From: a virus
IMG/VR virus record: IMGVR_UViG_3300045257_000283
Location: 1-38,909 of that record
Direction: 5' to 3' (one strand)
DNA length: 38,909 nucleotides
Shown: in pieces, positions 1 to 8,064 of the stretch
How positions within the stretch are numbered: the stretch's first letter is position 1
Layout: each line of letters begins with the position of its first letter
Made by a program: the position numbers and the translations under genes
The notes under the pieces: generated by a model
Database searches by the model: none
Told to the model about the DNA's origin: nothing
What the model saw: the letters and a program-made list of their open reading frames with translations, nothing else

Positions 1-127
1 GCGGTCCGCGGCGCCGGAGCCCGGCACCATCATCCCAATCATCCCGATGGTGGGCCTGCAGCGCTACAGGGGCACGGGCAGGATTCTGTTCTCCCTGGTT
101 CGCCTGGCGCGCGATCCGCAACTGAGT
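1..127. repeat. Terminal direct repeat, left copy (assembly overlap)
   Basis: These 127 bases recur without mismatch at 38783-38909. The repeat lies inside the portal reading frame, and joining the two ends restores one continuous open frame. That marks it as the overlap of a circular assembly rather than a biological terminal repeat; 127 is also a common assembler k-mer size. The unique genome length is therefore 38,782 bp. A circularly permuted, terminally redundant packaged genome would give such a circular map. Confidence 0.95.
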
Positions 128-1333
128 CTCGCCTACCTCAACTCGCAGGAGATGGAGGAGGCCGGCCTCACACCGAAGTCCCCCTTCCTCGGCTATAAGG
201 GACAGTTCGACTCCAACCGCACGCAGTGGTCGAACGTCACGAAGATCCCGTACGCCTTCCTCGAGGCCGACGTCCCGGACAACTGGCCGGTGGGGCAGGT
301 TCCCCCGTTACCGCAGCGGGTACCCTTCACCCCGAACTTCCAGAGCTACGAAGTCGCCAAGGACAGCTGCCGGCGCGCCATCCAGGCCGCGATGGGCATC
401 ACGCCGCTGCCCACCGCGATGCAGCGCAACAGCGAGAAGTCCGGTGTCGCCCTGGACCGCATGGAGACGCTGGAAGCGCTGGGGAGCTTCCACTTCGTCG
501 ATGGCTACGATCGCGCCATCCGCCTCGCCGGCAAAGTGATCGATCAGTGGATTCCCGCGGTCTACACCCGGGAACGCGTCAAGCATATCCGCAAGCCGGA
601 TGATAGCTACCGCAGGATCCAACTGAATACGGAGGCGCCCTACGCAGACGACAAGACGGGGGCCCCGGTGCAGTTCCCCGTGCAGCCGGCCGACCACGCC
701 ATCAGCATCTCGAGTGGCCCATCGATCAACTCGCAACGTGACGCGGTAAGCAAATTCCTGGACGGTCTGATCGCGCAGCTGCCCCAGCTCCCGATATCGC
801 CCCCACAGGCAGCCAGGCTTCTCAGCCTCGCCATCCAGATGAAGAACCTGGGGCCTAAAGGCGACGAGATGGCAGAGATCATCTCACCCACCGAGGGCAG
901 CCCCGACCAGAGCCAGCAGCAGCTCGCGCAGGCGCAGGGACAATTGCAGCAGCAGGGCATCATGATCCAGCAGCTGCAGGCAGAACTGCAGAAGCTCACC
1001 GTGGAGCGGCAAGCCAAGGTCGTCGAAGGCGAGTACAAGATGCTTACCGAGAGGATGCGTACCGAGGCCAGCCTGCTCGTCGAGCGGCTGAAGGTAGACG
1101 CGCAGGTGGCCACCGCGCAGATCCAGGCGAAGAGCCAGATGATCAACGAACGCATCGCCGCGGTGGATGAGCTGAACAAACAATCGCGCCAGCAGCTGCA
1201 CGAAGCCCACACCCAGGAGCAGGGGCAGGAGCACGAGCTGCGGATGGCGCAGCACGAATACCTGCAGCAGGCGCTAGAGTCTGCCGCCGGGGCGCAGCAA
1301 CAACCGGAATCGGAACCGGGATCGGAGGGATAG
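2..1333 (+). CDS. Portal protein, C-terminal part (P22 gp1-like)
   Basis: This is the C-terminal 443 residues of the dodecameric portal, which forms the DNA channel at one head vertex and docks the terminase and then the tail. The frame is open from base 2 and joins the N-terminal part at 37905-38909 across the circle junction, giving about 736 aa, close to the 725 aa of P22 gp1. The segment has the body typical of P22-type portals (for example GYKGQFDSNRTQW and a PLPTAMQRNSEKSGVALDRM region). A long Gln/Glu-rich coiled coil follows (about nt 900-1300), corresponding to the barrel helix that runs into the head in P22 portals. The extreme C-terminus is Gln/Pro/Glu-rich and probably disordered. 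The family assignment is by pattern recognition. Confidence 0.93.
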   Translation, partial: RSAAPEPGTIIPIIPMVGLQRYRGTGRILFSLVRLARDPQLSLAYLNSQEMEEAGLTPKSPFLGYKGQFDSNRTQWSNVTKIPYAFLEADVPDNWPVGQVPPLPQRVPFTPNFQSYEVAKDSCRRAIQAAMGITPLPTAMQRNSEKSGVALDRMETLEALGSFHFVDGYDRAIRLAGKVIDQWIPAVYTRERVKHIRKPDDSYRRIQLNTEAPYADDKTGAPVQFPVQPADHAISISSGPSINSQRDAVSKFLDGLIAQLPQLPISPPQAARLLSLAIQMKNLGPKGDEMAEIISPTEGSPDQSQQQLAQAQGQLQQQGIMIQQLQAELQKLTVERQAKVVEGEYKMLTERMRTEASLLVERLKVDAQVATAQIQAKSQMINERIAAVDELNKQSRQQLHEAHTQEQGQEHELRMAQHEYLQQALESAAGAQQQPESEPGSEG

Positions 1334-1337
1334 CGAT

Positions 1338-1511
1338 ATGTCTCTACAGTTATTGTTTTGGATTCTGATGCTGCTCTGGCTCGTGTTCGGGCTCTGGAGC
1401 GGCTACATACCAGGGCAGCCTTACACTATCCGGTCATGGGGCGGGAACGTACTCCTATTCCTCATGTTTCTCATCATTGGGTGGCAGGTATTCGGAGCCC
1501 CGGTTAAGTAA
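1338..1511 (+). CDS. Small two-helix membrane protein
   Basis: A 57-residue protein (starts MSLQLLFWILML) begins 4 nt after the portal stop. It has two hydrophobic segments, residues about 4-20 and 36-53, separated by a short polar turn (SGYIPGQPYTIRSWGG), so it is predicted to be an integral membrane hairpin. The AGGGATAG just upstream (spacing about 5) can act as ribosome binding site. It sits between portal and scaffold, where a structural role is not obvious. It could be a holin-like or virion membrane protein, but nothing beyond topology supports this. Confidence 0.75.
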   Translation: MSLQLLFWILMLLWLVFGLWSGYIPGQPYTIRSWGGNVLLFLMFLIIGWQVFGAPVK

Positions 1512-1554
1512 GAGTTCGTCCAGGCGGGACGTTAAAACGCTCTGAAGGTCACAC

Positions 1555-2601
1555 ATGGCAGACGTAGAAACACCGGCCGCGGATCCGTCGCCCGCGGCGC
1601 CAGCAATTGAGTCCAAGCCGGCAGAACCCGTTACGGTTCCCACGAATCCGGAGGCGTATGCAGAATGGCGCCAGACGGGTAAGCTGCCGGACCAGCCGTC
1701 AGAAGAGGACGATTCGGCACCGTCCAAATCCGCCGACAAAAAGTCGGGAAAAGCCGCCCCGGTCTCGGACACCGGTAATCAAAAACGACAGGGAAGAACC
1801 GATGCGGACAGCCGCAAAGAGGAACTGAATCGCGAGATCCGGGAACTGCTGGCAAAGCGGGACACGCTGCGCCAGGAGGTAGAGCCGGCCGGCAAGAAGG
1901 ACGTAAAAGCGGAGCCGTCCCCCGCGCCGGAGGCGGAGACCAGCAAGCGACCGGTGAGGCCCAAGCAGGAAGACTTCGACGATTGGGCTGCATACGACAA
2001 GGCGCGGGACCAGTACATCGAGGATTTAGCGGACTACAAAGCCGCGCAACGACTCGAGGAACACACCCAGCGCCAGCGCAAGGAGGCCGCCACCCAGGCA
2101 ATGCAGGAACGCCTGGATGCGGCCAAGGAACGCTACGGACAGGAAGCAGAGACGAAAATCACCGACACCGCGAAGACCATCTTCTCGGACACCCAGGTGG
2201 CGCCGGCACTCAAGGCGGCCATCGGCCGGTCGGATGTGATCGTCGACGCTCTGTACGTGATGGGCTCCGATGACGAAGAGATGTCGGAGTTTCTGACGCT
2301 CGCGAAACAGGATCCGCTCGAGGCACTACGCAAGTGGTTCACCATCGAGGCTCTGGTTAAAGAGGAGCTGAAGTCCAACCCCGGGAAGGCCACAGAGCCT
2401 GTCCGCGGAGAGGACGGAAAGTTTCTCCCCAGGTCCGAGAAACCTGCCAAACGAATTGAGGCGCCATCACCCCCGCGGGAGCTCAATGGCAACACACCCC
2501 CGCCGGGCGATGAACGGGAGAGAGCTGCAAAAACCGGTGATTTCCGGAGCTTCAAGGCCGACGCCGATCGCCGGGACCTGCAGCGCTTCAAAGGGGTTTA
2601 A
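1555..2601 (+). CDS. Scaffolding protein (putative)
   Basis: A 348-residue, very hydrophilic protein encoded between portal and coat, the position of the scaffold in P22-like phages. Residues 1-75 are Pro/Ala/Ser/Lys-rich and look disordered. Residues about 75-105 and 150-215 are strongly helical and charged (coiled-coil-like, with an EELNREIRELLAKRD stretch). The C-terminus is short, basic and polar (ADADRRDLQRFKGV), reminiscent of the basic coat-binding tail of scaffolds. It would direct procapsid assembly and then exit. The ATG is preceded by GAAGG. The coat start codon follows the stop with no gap, suggesting translational coupling. The call rests on position and composition, not on a recognised signature. 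Confidence 0.75.
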   Translation: MADVETPAADPSPAAPAIESKPAEPVTVPTNPEAYAEWRQTGKLPDQPSEEDDSAPSKSADKKSGKAAPVSDTGNQKRQGRTDADSRKEELNREIRELLAKRDTLRQEVEPAGKKDVKAEPSPAPEAETSKRPVRPKQEDFDDWAAYDKARDQYIEDLADYKAAQRLEEHTQRQRKEAATQAMQERLDAAKERYGQEAETKITDTAKTIFSDTQVAPALKAAIGRSDVIVDALYVMGSDDEEMSEFLTLAKQDPLEALRKWFTIEALVKEELKSNPGKATEPVRGEDGKFLPRSEKPAKRIEAPSPPRELNGNTPPPGDERERAAKTGDFRSFKADADRRDLQRFKGV

Positions 2602-3843
2602 GTGCCAAGCAACAACTTCACCAACACGAGCTGGGTCTCGATGGAGATCCTGCGCCTGTTGGTCAACAAACTAGTGGTCTCCGAGTACTTCAACCGGAAC
2701 TGGGAGAAGGACTTCAACAAGGAGTTCGCGCCAGGATCCTCGATCCAAATCAAGTTCCCGCAACGCTTCCAGACCGTGGATGGCATGGGCTACGCCCCGC
2801 AGGGAATCAACCGCATCTCGACCACCGTCGCTCTCGACACGTGGATCCAGGTGCCTTTCGAATGGGACGACTACGAACGCGCAGTGAAGTTGGAGCGCAG
2901 CGAGCAGGAGCTGCGCGAGAACTACTGGGAGCCGGCCGGCGCCGCGATCGGGCAAGCGATCGACAGCAAGGCCGCCAACTGGGCACGCTACAACACCAGC
3001 AACATCATCGGGCAGCTGGGCACCGACCCGACAACCGTGCAGACCTACTACCAGGCGCGCGCGATTCTCGAGAAGGAAGCCTGCATGCCGGGCAAGCGCT
3101 GCATGCTGATCTCGACCAACATGATGGTCTCGATCGGCAGCAACATCACCAACGTTTTCCATCCGTCCGATCAGATCACCCGCATGTGGAAACAAGGCAG
3201 CATCGGTGAGCTCGCAGCATTCGAGTTCTTCGAAAGCAACTCGCTGTGGACGCACACCGCAGGGACCTGGGCCGGCATCGTCAAGGTGGTTGGTTCCAAC
3301 CAATCCGGGGCCGCGATCAGCATCCAGGGCACCGCTGGGGACACCATCATGCCTGGCGATAAATTCGCCTTCACAGCGGTGAACATGGTCAACCCGATGA
3401 CCTACCGGTCTGCGGGTCCTCTGATACCACGCGTGTTCACCTACCCGGGACCGGCGCCTATCACGCTGACCGGCGGCACCGACACCGTCCCGATCCTGCC
3501 CCCGCTCTACGGGCCCGGATCGCAGTACCAGAACGTCGACGCGCTGCCACTCAACAACGCGAACCTGACGCTCTGGCCCGGCACCACCGCGCCCAACGGC
3601 AAAACCGGGACCATCGGTCTCGCACTCTCGCGCGAGGCATTCGCACTGGTCGGAGGCAAGCTCTATTTGCCGAAGGCAGTGGAATCCGCCGCGCAACAGC
3701 AGGACCCCGACTCCGGCATCGCCGTTCGCAAGGTGATTGCGTGGGATCCGGTCAGGTCGATGCAGGTTAACCGTTACGACTCACTCATCGGATTCGGGAA
3801 CCTGTACCAGCAAAACGGCGCCGTAGCGGTGCTGGGAGCGTAG
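2602..3843 (+). CDS. Major capsid protein (P22 gp5-like HK97 fold)
   Basis: A 413-residue protein close in length to P22 coat (430 aa) and directly downstream of the scaffold. It starts with GTG immediately after the scaffold TAA, with AAAGGGG as ribosome binding site. The N-terminal region (SMEILRLLVNKLVVSEYFNR, then GSSIQIKFPQRF) and the segment IQVPFEWDDYERAVKLERSE are characteristic of the P22 coat family, whose members carry an N-arm, a spine helix and an inserted I-domain. Residues about 235-330 (GDTIMPGDKFAFTAVNMVNP onward) correspond to the beta-rich insertion. It forms the icosahedral shell. Assignment is strong from context plus pattern. Confidence 0.9.
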   Translation: MPSNNFTNTSWVSMEILRLLVNKLVVSEYFNRNWEKDFNKEFAPGSSIQIKFPQRFQTVDGMGYAPQGINRISTTVALDTWIQVPFEWDDYERAVKLERSEQELRENYWEPAGAAIGQAIDSKAANWARYNTSNIIGQLGTDPTTVQTYYQARAILEKEACMPGKRCMLISTNMMVSIGSNITNVFHPSDQITRMWKQGSIGELAAFEFFESNSLWTHTAGTWAGIVKVVGSNQSGAAISIQGTAGDTIMPGDKFAFTAVNMVNPMTYRSAGPLIPRVFTYPGPAPITLTGGTDTVPILPPLYGPGSQYQNVDALPLNNANLTLWPGTTAPNGKTGTIGLALSREAFALVGGKLYLPKAVESAAQQQDPDSGIAVRKVIAWDPVRSMQVNRYDSLIGFGNLYQQNGAVAVLGA

Positions 3844-3856
3844 GGAGGAAACGAAT

Positions 3857-4282
3857 ATGCCAAGAACCTCATCTCATTTTGGTCTTCAGGACCCACGCTT
3901 CCAGTCCGTAGTGATGCCGTTAATCACTCCGGTGACGATCGCCGCGGCCGCCAACGCCACCTATACACCCGCTCAACTCCTGGGTGGGTGGATTAACCGC
4001 GATTGCAACGGCGGCGCGCGCACCGACACTCTACCCACGGCAGCTGCAATGTGTGAGGCCGTCCAGGGAGCAATGGTCGGTACAGCCTTCGACTTCGAGA
4101 TCCGCAACACCACCTCTACAGCCGTAGCGGTCACGCTGGCCGCGGGGGCAGGGGGCACGCTCAGTCCCGCTGCGACCACAGTGGCGCAGCTTGCGACCCG
4201 GACGCTGACATTCATCTTCACGAACGTGCAGCCGGGCCTCGAAACCTACACGGTATGGAGCCGTGGCGCCGGCACGTTCTAA
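3857..4282 (+). CDS. Small head-associated structural protein (putative decoration)
   Basis: A 141-residue protein 13 nt after the coat gene, with a strong GGGAGGAAACG ribosome binding site. The C-terminal two thirds are Thr/Ala/Gly-rich alternating beta sequence (ATTVAQLATRTLTFIFTNVQ), which suggests a compact beta fold. No cysteine cluster or catalytic motif is seen apart from isolated Cys residues near residues 50 and 66. Proteins at this position and of this style often decorate or cement the capsid, but that role is inference. An intrinsic terminator follows 18 nt after its stop, so it closes the first head transcript. Confidence 0.55.
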   Translation: MPRTSSHFGLQDPRFQSVVMPLITPVTIAAAANATYTPAQLLGGWINRDCNGGARTDTLPTAAAMCEAVQGAMVGTAFDFEIRNTTSTAVAVTLAAGAGGTLSPAATTVAQLATRTLTFIFTNVQPGLETYTVWSRGAGTF

Positions 4283-4300
4283 CGCTTTGCACCTTAGGCT

Positions 4301-4335
4301 GGGAGGGCCGGCAGGAACCCGGCCCTCTCGTTTTT
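4301..4335 (+). terminator. Rho-independent terminator after coat cluster
   Basis: A perfect 9-bp GC-rich stem (GAGGGCCGG at 4303-4311 with CCGGCCCTC at 4319-4327) encloses a 7-nt loop and is followed by TCGTTTTT. Two more pairs extend the base of the stem. It lies between the small structural gene and the next ORF, whose first possible ATG begins directly after the T run. It probably lowers expression of downstream genes relative to coat and scaffold. Confidence 0.9.
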
Positions 4336-4776
4336 ATGCCGCTAAACGAAGCCGGGGGGTATAACCTCGGCAACCTCACAGAGAAACAACAACGCGAGGC
4401 CGAGAGGGCAATCTATGGCCTGGCGGAAAGGGAACCCATGAGCCCCGAAACACTGAGCTACGAAGACCGCGTCAGGATGCGCCGTTTGCTTGACCAGATG
4501 GATCAGAAGGAGGCGGCCGGCGCGATGAGGGACTTCGACCTCAACAAGCCGCCGGCGCAGCCCTACGTGTACCGCGAGTTTCCATTCCTCCTGTATCACC
4601 ATGCGGACGGGAAGACGAAGCCCGCGCTCAACCCCGAAATGCGGGAGAAGATGCTGGCCGAGGGCTGGAGCGAAGCTCCATTCCCGGCTGAACTCCCCGA
4701 GATCCCCTTGACGGCCGCGGAGCATGCCGAGGCAGAGAAAATCGAGTCGCAGTTAACCAAGAGAAGGAGAGCGTAA
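4336..4776 (+). CDS. Hypothetical protein, paralogue of the next gene
   Basis: A protein of up to 146 residues of unknown function. Two starts are possible. The ATG at 4336 directly abuts the terminator and has no ribosome binding site. The ATG at 4438 is preceded by AAAGGGA at good spacing and gives 112 aa. The sequence between them looks coding (EKQQREAERAIYGLAERE), so the longer form is given. Residues following YREFPFLLYHHADGKTK match the downstream protein's YPEYPFLVYNHETRQTK, and both continue into a GW/GF..xPFP motif. The two genes therefore look like tandem duplicates. Such YP...Y....G short domains are frequent in phage head regions, but the role is not known. Confidence 0.75.
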   Translation: MPLNEAGGYNLGNLTEKQQREAERAIYGLAEREPMSPETLSYEDRVRMRRLLDQMDQKEAAGAMRDFDLNKPPAQPYVYREFPFLLYHHADGKTKPALNPEMREKMLAEGWSEAPFPAELPEIPLTAAEHAEAEKIESQLTKRRRA

Positions 4777-4777
4777 A

Positions 4778-5092
4778 ATGGCCCACCCGAATACTAAGAC
4801 AGAGCCGCAAGCGGCGCCCCCCGTGTTCACCGATCAGTATCCGGAATATCCGTTTCTGGTCTACAACCATGAGACCCGGCAGACCAAAGCTGCGATCGAT
4901 AAGCAGCACAGGGAAGAGCTCGCCAAGGAGGGCTTCGTCGACGTTCCATTTCCGCCTGAAGACGTCGATGCCCTTACGGAGTCCGAGGTGGCCCTGCTGC
5001 AGCAGCTGCTCGCCAAGGCCGCCAAGGCACTCGCGAAGCTCGGGAAGCTGAGCGAAAAACCGGAGCCGGCTAAAGCCTCGGACAAGAAATGA
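4778..5092 (+). CDS. Hypothetical protein, paralogue of the preceding gene
   Basis: A 104-residue protein with an excellent AAGGAGA ribosome binding site located in the end of the upstream gene. Its core, residues about 14-60, repeats the motif of its neighbour: YPFLVYNHETRQTK, then EELAKEGF and VPFPPED. The C-terminal third is an Ala/Leu/Lys-rich helix (LLQQLLAKAAKALAKL) ending in a charged tail. The stop overlaps the next start as ATGA. It lies between coat and head-completion genes, so a virion or assembly role is likely but unproven. Confidence 0.75.
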   Translation: MAHPNTKTEPQAAPPVFTDQYPEYPFLVYNHETRQTKAAIDKQHREELAKEGFVDVPFPPEDVDALTESEVALLQQLLAKAAKALAKLGKLSEKPEPAKASDKK

Positions 5093-5790
5093 TCAATCAG
5101 ATTCCGGACCTGCTACAAGATGCCCTGATCTACGTCGGGGCCTACGCGCAGGGCCAGACCCCGAATACCGACGACATGTCGCTCGCGTTCCGGATCTTGA
5201 ACCGGAAGATCGATAGCCTGTCCGCGGAGAAGCTCTCGATGGTCGGAATGCTGCGGTCTCAGTATCCGCTGACGGGCGCCCCCTCGTACACGTACGGATC
5301 CGGGATGCAATGGCAGACCACCAACCGCCCGATCAAGATCAAATCGGCATCAGTGCTGGCTGTCAACGGGGTGGAACGTCCCTGCAATATCCTGACGGCT
5401 GACCAGTGGGCCGCGGTGGCCGACAAGAGCCGCACCGGAGTCTACGCCGAGGACCTGTTCTACGATAACGGCTACCCTACGGGCGTTATCTACCTGAGCC
5501 CGATGCCGTTTGGCGGTACCGCGGTGCTCTGGACATTCCAGGCGATCGCGCAGTTGCCCGCGCAGACCGGCACGGTCGACCTGGCCCCCGGCTACGCCGA
5601 GACCTTCGTGGCGATCGCAGCGGTAGAGCTGTGCATCGCATTCCAGAGGCCTCTCACCGAGGAGCTCGCTTCCGCGGCCGGCCAGGCGAAGCAAGTGATC
5701 GCGCAACTGAACGCGGAGCTCTTTAACGCGCCGGCGCCCCCGCCAAGCGGCCCGGGGCCAACGGCGCCGCCGGCCTTGAGAACGACTTGA
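5089..5790 (+). CDS. Head-completion / DNA stabilisation protein, P22 gp4-like (copy 1)
   Basis: A 233-residue protein starting in an ATGA overlap. The N-terminal helical pair (DLLQDALIYVGAYAQGQTPNTDDMSLAFRILNRKIDSLS) and a central LFYDNGYPTGVIYLSPMP beta-hairpin region are typical of podoviral gp4-like adaptors. These bind beneath the portal after packaging and seal DNA in the head. A helical segment at residues about 160-215 (AETFVAIAAVELCIAFQRPL) follows, and the last 20 residues are Pro/Gly-rich. A second, diverged copy is encoded at 8065-8865. P22 gp4 is 166 aa, so this version is longer. Confidence 0.75.
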   Translation: MINQIPDLLQDALIYVGAYAQGQTPNTDDMSLAFRILNRKIDSLSAEKLSMVGMLRSQYPLTGAPSYTYGSGMQWQTTNRPIKIKSASVLAVNGVERPCNILTADQWAAVADKSRTGVYAEDLFYDNGYPTGVIYLSPMPFGGTAVLWTFQAIAQLPAQTGTVDLAPGYAETFVAIAAVELCIAFQRPLTEELASAAGQAKQVIAQLNAELFNAPAPPPSGPGPTAPPALRTT

Positions 5791-5804
5791 AAGAGTAAAC
5801 GAAC

Positions 5805-8051
5805 ATGTCCAATATCCTCCGCTCGACTCAATTCGGGTCTCCAGGCATCGCGCCGCAATCGCTCGGCATACCTACGGCGGCATATCCAGGACGCCTCGCG
5901 ACCGATTCCGATCTGATCGTAGCGGTCGATCGCCAGCAGACCATTCTGTTGCTCCCGTTGGGCACCGGTGATAACACAATGACCGTGCTCGACGCTTCAA
6001 TGATCCAGGCGTACAACCTCCTGTCGATCGATAACGAGATCGTCAAGAGCACCGGCGCGCCGACAGGCAATGTCATACCGGTCTCGCGTGGATTCGACGG
6101 CACGGTGCCTGCCGTCCACTTTGCCGGAACTGCGGTTGCCGGCCTGGTGGATGCTTACCACCACAACGGTCTGGTAGCGGAAATTAAGGCCATCGAACAG
6201 GCCCTCGGCCCGGGTCTCTCGAATATTTCCACGTCCCAGTCCGTGGTGAGCACCGATTATAAATTCGGGCCCGTAGTCTCGGGAGCGGGCGTATCGGTTT
6301 CCGGCGGCAATCTGGTCGTAGGCAACAACGTCCTGACGTTCGCCATCGTCCCTAAAGGCGTCAACGGGACCGACGTCGATCATTACCTCTGGATTGCTAA
6401 TGGGACCGGGACGGCCGAGGCCGTGAAGATCACGGGCGGCTCGGGCGTGGCAGGCCAGGCAAACGGGCAGATCATCGTGAACTGCGGGTTCACGCATTCA
6501 GGCGCATGGTCGGTAGAAAGCGCCTCGGCCGGCATTGCCGAGGCGTGCTCCGTAGTGGGCACGAGGAGCGGTGGGAGTATCCAAATACCGCCCGGTACAC
6601 ACGAAATGCGCGCGACGGTCAGGGTGACCGGGTTCACGACGATTCGCGGAGTGGGGCAGTACAACACCCGGCTGCACCGCACCGGCAATTACGGCAACAC
6701 ATTTGTAATGGGGTTCTCAAACGTGGGCGTGGACAACGTCTTAATCGAGGACGTGTTCTTTTACCACGAGCTTGGCTTTACCACGGGCGCCCCTCCGGTC
6801 GTGCTCAACAAGCCCACATCGGGAGCGCATTGCCAGGTGAACGGCGGCAATACCATCAGTTTTCGAAGATGCCGCTTTCAGGATCTGGTGACGGGCATCA
6901 ATATTCTCGGCGGCGCGCAGATCATGATCGACGACTGTGTCTTTCAGGGGCTCTGGTCGCCGGCGTATCCCGCCGGGCAAGTCACAGTAGCGGACATTCA
7001 AATCTCGAATGATGCGACCCTCGGCACCGCCACCTATATCAAAATCCGCGGGTGTCAACTCACCAACGGTTACCGCGGCCCAGCCAACGAGGTGTGGGGC
7101 TCGCGGTTTCGCGTCCTGGTCAATGGGGTCGAGGATCTGGAGATCCTGGGGGGCGCGGTTGCCGCGGCCGCGGTCAACAGCATCCAATTGCTATCGTTAG
7201 CCGGGGGAGGAGTCTTAGGCCAGGTCCGGATTACCGCGGGCGTGCGTTTCGACGGCTCGACAGGCGCCGATATCAACGTTACCAACGATGGATCGGGCCA
7301 GGTAGGGCACCTCTCGGTCGTAGGTTGTCAGTTTAACGGGCAGCGGCTCGGCTTGTCGTTCCCCTATTCGGTGAATGCGATTTTCGTGGCTGACAACGGG
7401 AGCGGCGCGAATGCTCTGGTAGGGCTTGAGGTTTCCGACAATGAAATGTTCAACTACGATGGGCCGCCGGTGCGGCTTCAGGATGGCTTGAACTTCTTGA
7501 TTGCGGACAACATCATCTACATGTACAACCTGCACGGCTTCACGGATCTGACCGCAAGCGGCATCCTCATCGGCGGGCGAGCCAACAACGGATTGATTCA
7601 AGGCAACCTGATCGGTGGAGACAACACCGGGGCCAACGCCTACGGAGTCGGCAACAATAAGTGCCTGTTCGGGATCGGCCTGTTGGGCCCTCCAACATCG
7701 GTAACTTTGGTTGATAACTATGCACCGTTTTTCACGGCCATCGGCACTCCTACCGACTCGATGTTTGCGGCCTACACCAGCCGGTCGTATTTCATCGCCA
7801 CCGAAACCGGCGCCAACAACGCGATAGCCGCCAGTTATGCCGGCTTGCCCCCGATTCCCGGCATCACCGTCTCCGTGAGAGTCGCTCATTCGCTCCAGGC
7901 TGGCGCGAACACGTTCAACCTGAACGGGACCGGAGCCAAGCCGATCCGCAGCTCTTACAATCCAAATCTGAATATCGCCAACGCCTACGTGGTCAACGCG
8001 GTCATCAACCTGCAATACGACGGCACCAACTGGCTCGATCTGTCGCAGTAG
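5805..8051 (+). CDS. Tail spike with right-handed beta-helix domain
   Basis: A 748-residue protein with weak GAAAGAG upstream of its ATG. Residues about 1-120 form a Gly/Pro-rich N-terminal module containing LSIDNEIVKSTGAPTGN and RGFDGTVPAVH, a motif common at the head-proximal end of phage spikes and fibres. From residue about 225 the sequence becomes a solenoid of short V/I-rich strands with Asn/Gly turns (TFVMGFSNVGVDNVLIEDVF, then NTISFRRCRFQDLVTGINIL), typical of pectate-lyase-like right-handed beta-helices that bind or cut surface polysaccharide. The C-terminal roughly 90 residues are a separate beta module. Enzymatic activity cannot be decided from sequence. It probably determines host range. 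Confidence 0.82.
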   Translation: MSNILRSTQFGSPGIAPQSLGIPTAAYPGRLATDSDLIVAVDRQQTILLLPLGTGDNTMTVLDASMIQAYNLLSIDNEIVKSTGAPTGNVIPVSRGFDGTVPAVHFAGTAVAGLVDAYHHNGLVAEIKAIEQALGPGLSNISTSQSVVSTDYKFGPVVSGAGVSVSGGNLVVGNNVLTFAIVPKGVNGTDVDHYLWIANGTGTAEAVKITGGSGVAGQANGQIIVNCGFTHSGAWSVESASAGIAEACSVVGTRSGGSIQIPPGTHEMRATVRVTGFTTIRGVGQYNTRLHRTGNYGNTFVMGFSNVGVDNVLIEDVFFYHELGFTTGAPPVVLNKPTSGAHCQVNGGNTISFRRCRFQDLVTGINILGGAQIMIDDCVFQGLWSPAYPAGQVTVADIQISNDATLGTATYIKIRGCQLTNGYRGPANEVWGSRFRVLVNGVEDLEILGGAVAAAAVNSIQLLSLAGGGVLGQVRITAGVRFDGSTGADINVTNDGSGQVGHLSVVGCQFNGQRLGLSFPYSVNAIFVADNGSGANALVGLEVSDNEMFNYDGPPVRLQDGLNFLIADNIIYMYNLHGFTDLTASGILIGGRANNGLIQGNLIGGDNTGANAYGVGNNKCLFGIGLLGPPTSVTLVDNYAPFFTAIGTPTDSMFAAYTSRSYFIATETGANNAIAASYAGLPPIPGITVSVRVAHSLQAGANTFNLNGTGAKPIRSSYNPNLNIANAYVVNAVINLQYDGTNWLDLSQ

Positions 8052-8064
8052 AGAAGAGGCCGAT

